DNA from: Rebecca billardiae RCC1528
Taxonomy: Eukaryota > Haptophyta
DNA: 64,000 nucleotides
Direction of reading: 5' to 3'
Assembly: GCA_965240325.2 (NCBI GenBank)
Contig: OZ251227.1
Span: forward strand, 806,001 to 870,000
Of this stretch, positions 47,401 through 55,055 are shown in pieces (the first letter of the stretch is position 1; the number at the start of each line of letters is the position of its first letter). The position numbers and the translations under genes were made by a program. The notes below the pieces were generated by a model. It was not told where the DNA came from. It saw only the letters and a program-made list of their open reading frames with translations, and did not search any database.

Positions 47401-49194
47401 ATACGGATAGCTGCGGCGGGTATTTTTCAATGTCTCGCACTATTGGAGTTGGTTGGACGATTATGTCAACGGTCGTTCTTGGCATCTTGCGGCGGCGAGG
47501 CCATATTATTTTACTATGGTCACACTACATTAACGAGAGTCTACCCACAATTACCCAGCCTGGCACACTTGGGCGTGGGTTTCGTTGATGATTCCTCTGT
47601 TCACTATTCAAGACGGCGGACGCGACCTTTTTCGACGCTAATCCATGTGTAAGGAGGTCTCAAAAAATCGAAACTCGGTCTCCTCCACTCTGGAAAACAC
47701 CGCCCAGTCCCTTTTTTCTTTGATCAAAGATCTTTTTGAAACGTGGTTAGGGCCCACGGAGCGGGCTCCACGCTGCGCGTTCCGCCCTGCACCGCGGGCC
47801 ATAATAAGTACTACAGTCTTAAATAGTCATCAGTCTACTTATAAGGAGTCTGTCGACTCAGACTGCGCGGGGCATTAGCAGCCTAATGATTAGCGGCCGC
47901 CCGCCGCGATTCGGATCAACGACTATCAAGTTGGCGCGCGGCTGCTAAGTCAGTGAGTCAGTGTCAGTGACAGTGTGACGACCGCCGCTGCCAGCCGATC
48001 GAGTTCGACTCCGAGTCAAGTCACTCAGTCAGTAGTCACTCAGTGGGCGACCGACGGAACTGTCATCAATGATGATGAGTGATTATTCGAGGCTGACTCG
48101 CGACTCTGACGATCAGCCATTGATTGTCATTGACAATCTCACAGTGCAGGAGTGGAATTTTCCGTGACGCTTCGGACGGTCCGCAGCTCGAGTCAGCGAA
48201 TCCGGTCTCGGCCGGACAGTGGAACTCGGGTGGAAGCCGCGACTTCGCGGCGGACGGAGCCTCAAACGAGCGGTGCCTCGGCTCGCGGCGCGATCTACTC
48301 GGCGAAGACCGACGAGGCTGCTCGCGGGCCCGACTATGCGTCGACGCGGGCTGGGGTCGTCTTCCGCGTGGCGCTGGGCAAGTTCCTCGCCGCCCTGACG
48401 GGTGCTCTCCTTTCGCCCTCACGGCGCGCGCGGTGCGTTTCGCGAGCTTCTTGCATGCACCGCCCGCGGTTGCGCCCGAGCCTGATGCTTCAGTCGACAC
48501 GGCAGGTGGCTCGCGCAGGGTGGGATTGTGTGCGGGTGCCGCTGGCGGTGCGTCTCACCCTCCTGAAATTGTGTGGGAGGCTGTGACATTGCACGCGTAC
48601 ACCCCGCCACGCCCGCGGCCCGCCCGCGCAAACGCCGCGCCGCGCAGTTGTCTTTGACCTCGAGCGAGCCTGAGGCGTGGAGGCGACCGACGGCGGGGTG
48701 CGACTTGCCCACCGACCCGAGCCGCATCACCCAGCGCAGCCTCGCCCGCGACGACGCTTCGCCTGGCTGCCACTGCTCAGCCGCGTGCAAGGCGGGCTGG
48801 GCGACGTCTTTGCCGAGCGCGGCTGCAGCGCAGCACGCGAGAGGCTGGAGCGCCATGACGCGGATGGCGGAGCGGGCTTTGGGCTGGCTGGCATGAGCCG
48901 CCAGGCTGTACCGTCCGCGCAGATCGCGCTCGGCCCGGCCGCAGCCCTCCTGAGCGCGCGCCTCAGAGCTGAGACTGATCACGTGCACGCGCACAAGCCA
49001 CACTGCCGTGGCTGTGTCGAGCAGCTGCGTGTGCTCGAGGCGCGGCGCTCGCACGGGCCACGCGGGCGCAGCGGGTGCGCGTAGCTGGCGCACGCAGTGC
49101 CACGTCCTGCCGCGCCAGTTTGGCGGCCGTCCGCCCCCCCGAGCTCGAGTTCTGCGCGCTTTGCGACGGCGCGGCCGGCCGCGCCCATCTTCAT
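44458..49194. repeat. Partial copy C of the tandem array unit
   Basis: Matches 1-4737 (offset 44,457) with only isolated substitutions seen, for example G3233 against C47690 and T3695 against G48152. It ends abruptly at 49194/49195, where sequence not found elsewhere in the window begins with a short palindrome. It contains no recognised gene. Confidence 0.95.
45499..46026 (-). CDS. Unassigned ORF, copy C
   Basis: Third copy of the 175-codon minus-strand ORF at 1042-1569, within the partial copy C. No family is recognised. Confidence 0.3.
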   Translation of the reverse strand: MPKTSGCCAVNCSCAAGRSVGVRAPQRGAREANRVSAATDAVVSSCRFVINQFSRGHQHRHALPLIISSLENPREREMDGSGMAGIESYLFLQCSLQPQSLLDSMGGAVRSGAPSEPIALPRLVYFDRSHFCAEAAGDAIIAKRAGRESHSTPTTRRGAEEAAVAAAVQVRGAQD

Positions 49195-49648
49195 GCGTAC
49201 GACGATTACTAGTCGTACGCCTCTGCGCCTCGATTACTAGTCCAATTGTCGGCTGTCGCGGAAGCCCGTATACTTACGGACACGGTCTCGGGTGTGGCCG
49301 GGCGGGGTGCCTCTGCGCCTCGACGGGCAATGAGCTGCCGCTGGTGAATCGTGAATGACGGTCCGCTTCTCGTCAGGTGACGACGGTCCAGTACCGGATA
49401 ACGGTACCCGGTAGGCGTAGCCCGTGGCGCTCTGGCGGCGTCTGCAGTAAGCTAGGCACGTCCCGCATGGCGCTTCGCTTGGAGCAGCCCACGGGCGGCA
49501 CAGGCCCAACGGCTGTCGCCGGGTGATGATGTTGCGAGAGGGCCATCGTCGCTGACGAGGCTGTGCCGTGACCAATGTTTGTGCGTCCACCATCTTGCCC
49601 GCTCGCCAGTGGCGCTTTATGCAGATGCCTCACACCGTCACACGCCCA
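49195..49648. other. Array boundary and intergenic region with terminal palindrome
   Basis: Copy C ends in a 9-bp stem-loop, GCGTACGAC, GATTACTA, GTCGTACGC (about 49194-49219). The loop word GATTACTAGTC recurs at 49231, and GCCTCTGCGCCTCG occurs twice (near 49218 and 49308). No gene is seen before the TRAPPC1 stop. Confidence 0.6.
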
Positions 49649-50074
49649 TCAGCTTGCAAAGCTAGGGAGGCTGCGTATGTACTGGTCGACGCTCTGCACG
49701 AAGAGCTCATTGTCGAGCGGTTCCCCCAGCTTGTACAGCGCGTTCTTGGAGGCGTACTCAACGTACAACCCGCCGTAGATGTGCCGCAGGCATTCGCGCA
49801 TGTCGCCCGCCTGCAGGTCTGTGTTGAGCACGAAACGCAGGCCGCTGGCTGTCTCGAAGTAGTTCAGCTTGAACTTGTTCGTCTGGCACGCGTGGAACCC
49901 TGGCATTCCATTTTGGGGCGTGAGCTTGTTCACGATCTGCTTCAATGAGAACAGGAAGCCGAACATTAGCTTCTGATCGGCCTCGGGCGTCTCGACCGTG
50001 CGGTGCGAGCGGTGCCACTCCCGGTAGAAGAGGCAAGCGCCATCGCGGTTAAAAATGTACATGTTGTAGATCAT
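49649..50074 (-). CDS. TRAPPC1: TRAPP complex subunit 1 (Bet5/TRAPPC1)
   Basis: A 141-residue longin-fold protein matching TRAPPC1 along its full length and at its usual size. The N-terminal strand MIYNMYIFNRDGACLFYREW (1-20) carries the family's YxFxRxGxCLxYxEW pattern. Further blocks are LMFGFLFSLK (37-46), YFETASGLRFVLNTDL (72-87), HIYGGLYVEYASKNALY (98-114) and a C-terminal YIRSLPSF (132-139). TRAPP is the tethering complex and Rab1 guanine-nucleotide exchange factor of ER-Golgi traffic; this small subunit is part of the conserved core. I chose the ATG at 50074; the open frame runs 26 codons upstream, but only as Arg-rich sequence. It is divergent from the FAM72-RING gene with ~190 bp between starts. 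No intron. Confidence 0.95.
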   Translation of the reverse strand: MIYNMYIFNRDGACLFYREWHRSHRTVETPEADQKLMFGFLFSLKQIVNKLTPQNGMPGFHACQTNKFKLNYFETASGLRFVLNTDLQAGDMRECLRHIYGGLYVEYASKNALYKLGEPLDNELFVQSVDQYIRSLPSFAS

Positions 50075-50267
50075 TAGGCCGCGGGCTCGGGTGGCTGGGC
50101 CCGCTCGCCGACGCCCGCTGGCCCGTGGCCGTCGGCGCCGGCGCCCGAGCACTCGAGCAGCGGGCGCTGCGCACGATGGCGGCGCGGCTTTCGCTCGCCC
50201 GTCCGTGGTCTAAAAAAATCAGCAGGGCAAAACATCATCGGCATCCGGCGGCCACATCCACGGCCGC
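50075..50267. promoter_or_regulatory. Putative bidirectional promoter, TRAPPC1 / FAM72-RING
   Basis: The 193 bp between two divergent start codons must contain both 5' untranslated regions and any promoters. It is GC-rich apart from an AT patch (TCTAAAAAAATCAGC at 50209-50223). No classical TATA box is evident. Confidence 0.45.
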
Positions 50268-51344
50268 ATGCTGCCCGCGGAGGGCGACGACGACTCGACC
50301 ACGACGCTCGGCGAGGATGCGCTCTCGCTGATGGATATGGATGACGACTCGCTCTTGCCGCTTGAGGAGCTGAGGCCGGGCGATCTCCCCGTGCATGTCC
50401 TGAGGTGCCGCGTGTGTGACCAGGTGTTGTGCCGCCGTGGCATGGACGTCGTCCTTCTCGCGGACTCGACAACGCACCTCTTCTCCACCGACTTCCTGAC
50501 GGCAGGTGTCGTGTCGTCGGGCCAGCCTCGTCGGTTTGAGATGTGCGAATGCCGCGTCGTGGATCTGCTGTGCGTGTCGTGCGTCGGCTCCACGCGCCCA
50601 AACAGCCGCACGAGTGCGCGCCGGATGAGCTCCCCTGTGGGCTACCATGTCATCGAGCCGTGCGCCTCGTGCCTGGAGGACAGCCACAACTCACACTACG
50701 TGTTGTTCCACTCGAATGCCGTCGCCGCCTCGCCATGGCCGACCGACGGCACCGTGCGGGCGGGCGACCCACGTCAGCTGACGTGGGAGGGCATCCGCGC
50801 GTTTGATGGCACGCACACGCCCATCGTGCTGGCGGCCGAGTGCCCGCCGGACCTGACGTGCCCCATCTGCCTCGGCGTGTTGCGCGACGCCGTGCGCACG
50901 CCGTGTGGTCACCGCTTCTGCCAGAGCTGCCTGGTTCGCTGCGTCGACAACTCGCGCTGCTGCCCAATGGACCGCCGCCCCGTGAGCCAGGAGGACATCT
51001 CGCCTGACGCCGATGCTCGCCTGGCCGTTGGGCGGCTGCTCGTACACTGCCGCTTCGGGTGCACGTGGCCTGGCTCGGCGCGCGTGGGCCGGCCGGTGAC
51101 GCGTTCGCAGCGTGCGCACTGCCACTGCCGCGACTGGGAGCTCGGCCGTGCACCCGATAGCTGGATACGCGCGCCGGATGGTTCGGGATGCCCCGCCGTC
51201 GTGCGGCTGGCGTTTGCGCGGCAGCACGAGCGCCGATGCGGCTTCCGCTGCGACTGCGTGTCTGCGCGATGCATCCCGTCGCCATCGCCACGCTCGCAGG
51301 CGCCTCAAGGCCAAACGGCCGCCGGGCCTGTCTGCCACCCGTGA
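50268..51344 (+). CDS. FAM72-RING-zinc-finger fusion, predicted ubiquitin ligase
   Basis: A 358-residue protein with three parts. Residues 43-155 are FAM72: CRVCDQVLCRRGMDVVLLAD (47-66) with LFSTD (71-75), CECR (93-96), CVSC (102-105), VGYHVIEPCASC (124-135) and VLFHSNAV (145-152). The zinc-ligand CxxC pairs 47/50, 102/105 and 132/135 are kept. Residues 198-235 form a RING of C3HC3D type as in TRAF6 (C198, C201, C213, H215, C218, C221, C232, D235). A TRAF-like zinc-finger segment follows (HCRFGCTWPG at 260-269 and a Cys/His-rich tail). Human FAM72A binds nuclear uracil-DNA glycosylase UNG2 and promotes its degradation; a built-in RING suggests that this protein ubiquitinates a partner itself. 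That is inference. The N-terminus is acidic. First ATG used; no intron. Confidence 0.9.
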   Translation: MLPAEGDDDSTTTLGEDALSLMDMDDDSLLPLEELRPGDLPVHVLRCRVCDQVLCRRGMDVVLLADSTTHLFSTDFLTAGVVSSGQPRRFEMCECRVVDLLCVSCVGSTRPNSRTSARRMSSPVGYHVIEPCASCLEDSHNSHYVLFHSNAVAASPWPTDGTVRAGDPRQLTWEGIRAFDGTHTPIVLAAECPPDLTCPICLGVLRDAVRTPCGHRFCQSCLVRCVDNSRCCPMDRRPVSQEDISPDADARLAVGRLLVHCRFGCTWPGSARVGRPVTRSQRAHCHCRDWELGRAPDSWIRAPDGSGCPAVVRLAFARQHERRCGFRCDCVSARCIPSPSPRSQAPQGQTAAGPVCHP

Positions 51345-52189
51345 GGCTTGACTGGCACTTTACTCGGGTCGCACCCTGACGGGTGACTCAGCCTGGCGCC
51401 CTGGCCGTGAGTGAGCGTGAGTCAGCGGGCGTGAGTCGCGCCTGCCCTTACTCCTTAGAAACTGCTTTTGACACCGTTCACGGCACGGACATGGCCCGCT
51501 GACGCTGTCCCGCACGACACGGTCACACGCCAATCCTGTTGCACCCGGATCGGAGGAGCCTCCTAAGGCTGTCACAATGTGCTGAAATCAGTAGTGGCCG
51601 AAATGTCTGTGTACAGTGTAGTGTGTCCGAATGTCATGCCGACATGCGCCTCATGCGGTGACGATTATTAATCCGATATCGAAAATCGCGGCCGATGCGT
51701 CTCGGTCAGTGGTTTGAGGTTGGGTGAGGGTGGTGGTTGGTTGGGGGCTGGCCAGGGTAGGGCTGGAGGCTTCGGCCGCCAGCCTGATCACCCGGAGCCC
51801 GTTATAAAGGGGAATTTAAAAAACAGCACTTCAGTAGCGCGTTTCGCAATAAGCAGTCGTCCGCCCTGACCACCTCGTTCCACTGCGTGGTCGGTGGTGC
51901 CTGGCATCACTTGAACTTACCTCAGCCTGTTCAGGCTGTTGGACACCCCGCAGCCTGCTCAGTCTGTAAGTCGCGACCGCGCGGGCTCTGGACCTCCGGC
52001 GGTCTGGTTCCTTTGCTGGATCCATCGTCACGGTTACGCCTGTGAACCCGGGGCGGAGTCCGGGAAATCTAGGGCCAGTGGCCACCGCACCCGGCCAACG
52101 TCGTCCTGACCACCAAGGTCCCACGGCGTCGAGTCGTCAACGGGTCGCGCGTGCGCTCTCGTGCGGACGACACCAGTACCCCCCGCGAC
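51345..52189. other. Intergenic, containing a retroelement end fragment
   Basis: Between the FAM72-RING stop and the next ATG. No gene; bases 51706-51823 are a mobile-element end (separate entry). The last ~350 bp should hold the promoter of the downstream gene. Confidence 0.5.
51706..51823 (+). mobile_element. 3'-end fragment of the retroelement-like insertion
   Basis: Reverse complement of about 7718-7835: begins near TCAGTGGTTTGAGGTTGGG and ends CCGTTATAAAGGGGAATTT followed by AAAAAA. Only the terminal ~118 bp are present, consistent with 5' truncation, as is typical of target-primed retrotransposition. Bases after the A run (CAGCACTTCAG) are unrelated to copy A. Confidence 0.6.
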
Positions 52190-53533
52190 ATGGGGTCTGC
52201 GACTGATGGCTCGTCTGCGATGGTGGCGCTGAAGGCCGAGCTGGCCGCGGCTCACGCGCGGATCGCTGAGCTCGAGGCGATCGTCGCCAAAAACCAAGGC
52301 TCCGCAACCCCAGCGGGCCCAAGTCCCATTGCGTGCCCGCCCATAGCAGGGCCCGCCGGCGAAGCGGCTGGCCAGGTTGGGTTGGGGTCGCTCGTGAAAT
52401 CGCTCCCGGAGATATCGTTCACCTCGCCGCGGGGCAAGTTCGAGCCGCATATCCACGAGAGCGGCCTCGTGCTCAAGGGGAAGGCCTTCAGCCTTCAGAT
52501 CCCCGTGCGCGCGATCGTGCGCTGCTTGCAGCTCGACTTGGGCAATCGTGCTGGCCCGACGCTCGTGTTTCAGCTCAACTCGTCGCAGGTGGTGGCGGAG
52601 GGCTCGGCGCCCAAGAACGCGGTCGATTTCGTCCACTGGTCACCCAAGCCGACCGACGTCAACCTCCGCGCCGAGGTCGAGGCTGCGGGCGTCGCCTCGC
52701 ACTGGGTGGAGGCTGGCTCCAGCCCGTTCAAGCATGAGGGCAAGCCGTACGTCAAGTGCCACGTCAAGGCGTCCGAGGTGGTGCTCGTGCCGCTCGAGGA
52801 GTACTTCCTTGTCTTCGGGAAGCCCACCATCTGCGTCGCCTACGCGGAGGCGGAGATCGCCATCCCCGAGGCCGTGGGCGGGCGCAAGACGTTCGACATG
52901 GCGCTCACGGTCGCTGCGGGCGGTCAGCCGACCACCTGCGAGCTCTCAATGGTGCCGTCGGAGGCGCACGCGCGGCTTCTCGACTTTGTGCGCGAGAGGC
53001 AGCGGCTCGCGCAGAAACGGGCGGCGGCTGCCGCGAAGTCGAAGGCCGCTGGTGGCAAGGCCTCGGCGCCAGATGCGCAGGCGGCGCTGGCGGCCGACAG
53101 CTGCGGTGATGGTGCGCGAGCCCGAGCTGTTGGTGAAGAGGGGCTGGACGACGACGAGGAGGAGGAGGAGGAGGAGGAGGAGGAGGAGGGGGAGGAGGAG
53201 GAGGAGGACAGTGACGATCCGGAGAGCGACCAGGACTTCAACCCCATGGACGAGTCCGAGCCCGAAGAGGAGTACGACGAGCGCGGCGGGCCACCAACTG
53301 AGGACGAGGGAGGCGATGGAAACGGCGGTGCTGGTGCCGACGACGACGATGACGACAGCGAGGCTGCCGGAATCCAAGAGGATGATGATGGCGCCGACGG
53401 TCCCAGTCCAGCGGTCTGCGACGCCAACGTCGAAGGCGAGCAGTCGGCCGAAGAGGGCATGCGCGGTGAAGACAGAGATGGAGTGGACAATGACGATGGA
53501 CCAGCGCAGAAGGCACCGCGCATGGCTTTCTAA
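52190..53533 (+). CDS. Histone chaperone-like protein (Pob3/SSRP1 middle or Rtt106 type)
   Basis: A 447-residue protein. Residues 10-35 form a short coiled coil. Residues 74-130 match the first PH-like half of the SSRP1/Pob3 middle domain (ISFTSPRGKFEPH, GLVLKGKAFSLQIPVRAI). Residues 186-272 match the second, Rtt106-like half (KCHVKASEVVLVPLEEYFLV, then KPTICV, GRKTFDMALT and LLDFV). From 318 the tail is extremely acidic, including long Glu and Asp runs, as in nuclear histone chaperones. The N-terminal Spt16-binding domain of SSRP1/Pob3 and any HMG box are absent, so this is either an Rtt106-like chaperone of H3-H4 or a shortened FACT subunit paralogue. The ATG at 52190 is used; an upstream GTG in frame at 52151 is not a credible start. 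No intron. Confidence 0.85.
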   Translation: MGSATDGSSAMVALKAELAAAHARIAELEAIVAKNQGSATPAGPSPIACPPIAGPAGEAAGQVGLGSLVKSLPEISFTSPRGKFEPHIHESGLVLKGKAFSLQIPVRAIVRCLQLDLGNRAGPTLVFQLNSSQVVAEGSAPKNAVDFVHWSPKPTDVNLRAEVEAAGVASHWVEAGSSPFKHEGKPYVKCHVKASEVVLVPLEEYFLVFGKPTICVAYAEAEIAIPEAVGGRKTFDMALTVAAGGQPTTCELSMVPSEAHARLLDFVRERQRLAQKRAAAAAKSKAAGGKASAPDAQAALAADSCGDGARARAVGEEGLDDDEEEEEEEEEEEGEEEEEDSDDPESDQDFNPMDESEPEEEYDERGGPPTEDEGGDGNGGAGADDDDDDSEAAGIQEDDDGADGPSPAVCDANVEGEQSAEEGMRGEDRDGVDNDDGPAQKAPRMAF

Positions 53534-53792
53534 CTAAGACTACTGTTAGTAATAGTAAGCTAGTAGCGGGCTAAAGTAGTAAAGTGTAGCCTGTCCGGTC
53601 CCCCTCCGCTGGCCACACATGAATCTGTCACAAGAGTCGGACCGCGAGCCTGATGGGCTAAATAATATTTAATAACTTAAATTATTAAGTGCGCCATGCC
53701 GCCATGCGGTCCCAACGACCAGTTACCACTGATGTGCACTTCAGACGACCGTCGATAATATTCGAATCGATGACGTCCTGACTCCTTAGCCT

Positions 53793-53848
<56 letters not shown>

Positions 53849-54122
53849 CTGGCTACGCAGTGTAGAGTCGGACAGCCTAAGCTACTGACTCCTCGGACGA
53901 CACGAGCCTGGTGAGCAAGGGCTGCAAGGCAGCAAGGCCGACGGCGACACCAGTCCTTCAAACCTGACTGACCGACGTCTGACCGACGTCACGACTTTGA
54001 AACTCGACGTGACTGAAATAATAGTAAAATCAGTCAAGACTCAAGAAGGGACGACGACAACGGACTACGGAGGCTGCGGCTGACCGTTGGTCGCGCCGCG
54101 GAGCGCGGCACGAGGTTGAACG
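53534..54122. other. Intergenic with poly-C tract and duplicated flank
   Basis: No gene. A 50-nt poly-C run occupies 53795-53844. The sequence following it (CCCCCTCCGCTGGCTAC) repeats CCCCCTCCGCTGGCCAC at about 53600-53616. Bases 54000-54060 are GACT/AGT-rich. Confidence 0.7.
53795..53844. repeat. Poly-C homopolymer, 50 nt
   Basis: An uninterrupted run of 50 cytosines on the plus strand. As a G50 run on the other strand it could form quadruplex structures. The exact length is likely to be uncertain from sequencing. Confidence 0.97.
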
Positions 54123-55055
54123 ATGCCTGAGGAGGTATTGGTGCCGCTCCAGCTGCTCAGCTTTTCTTCAGAGAGCTCGGCGCACGCGGCTGCTGAGGCG
54201 CTTCGCGAGGAGAAGACGACCTGCTGGCAGACGGAGCACCCCGCCAAATCGGCTTGGATCCGCCTAGGGCTTCCGACCGGCTCCACCGTGTTGCGTGCGC
54301 AGCTCGACGGAGTGCGCGCAACCAGCCCCATGTGTTTCGTGTCCATTCTCGCATCGTCTGGCTCCGGCGACGAGAGGCCGCTCGTCGAGCGCAAACGAGC
54401 CGACGGCACTTCCCTCACGCTCTCCCTCCCGAAAGAGCCCGTCTCCAAAATCTGCGTCCGGCTCGACGCGCTGAAGCCTTCTACGTTCACAATTGCTCGC
54501 GTGCGGCTCTGGAGGGCTGCGACGGCGGAGGAAGCCAAGCTCCTTCGGCTCGAGCGCGAGAATGTCGCTTTGAAGCAGCGCCTAGCGCGCACACCGAGCG
54601 ATCCCGACTCTGCCGACGCTCTTCCGCAGAAGGCGCGTGCTCCCCTGCCCCTGTCAGATCGGATGGACGCGCCCACACAGCCGCTCTCCAGCATGCTGCA
54701 AGGCGTGGGTCCTTTCTGGAAATCGCGGGGCACAGATGGCGCTCCAGCCAAAGCCACGAAGCGCGCACGCGAGGCACCGTCTCGTGCAGATGGCGACGCG
54801 ATGGATGCCATCGAGCGTGGCGGCTCAGCACCGCGCCATGGGCTGCATGCGCACAGGCCCCAGCAGCATGATGATTGCGGCAGTGCAATCGATCTGGAGT
54901 CAGACGGCGACCACGGACACGATCCCCCGTCGCGCCCGCTCGGTGCTGATGTGCTGGGGTCGGGCGCTAGCCGCGCGTGCAGCAAGAGGGACCCGCCCAC
55001 GCCGTGTGCACGCTTCAATACGTTCAAGCACGTCGACGTGATCGACTTGTGCTGA
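54123..55055 (+). CDS. XRCC1-N-like domain protein with SUMO-interaction-like motifs
   Basis: A 310-residue protein. Residues 1-132 resemble the galactose-binding-like N-terminal domain of XRCC1: LLSFSSESSAHAAAEAL (11-27) corresponds to the family's SCSSxDxxHxAENLL segment, followed by CWQTE, a hydrophobic strand (SAWIRLGL) and VRLW (127-130) at the end. A short coiled coil follows (about 134-157). The rest is disordered and Pro/Ser/basic. Two motifs with an IDL core followed by or near acidic residues, SAIDLESDGD and the C-terminal VDVIDLC, look like SUMO-interaction motifs. In XRCC1 the domain binds DNA polymerase beta and nicked DNA; a repair role here is inference only. There are no BRCT domains. 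First ATG used; no intron. Confidence 0.6.
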   Translation: MPEEVLVPLQLLSFSSESSAHAAAEALREEKTTCWQTEHPAKSAWIRLGLPTGSTVLRAQLDGVRATSPMCFVSILASSGSGDERPLVERKRADGTSLTLSLPKEPVSKICVRLDALKPSTFTIARVRLWRAATAEEAKLLRLERENVALKQRLARTPSDPDSADALPQKARAPLPLSDRMDAPTQPLSSMLQGVGPFWKSRGTDGAPAKATKRAREAPSRADGDAMDAIERGGSAPRHGLHAHRPQQHDDCGSAIDLESDGDHGHDPPSRPLGADVLGSGASRACSKRDPPTPCARFNTFKHVDVIDLC

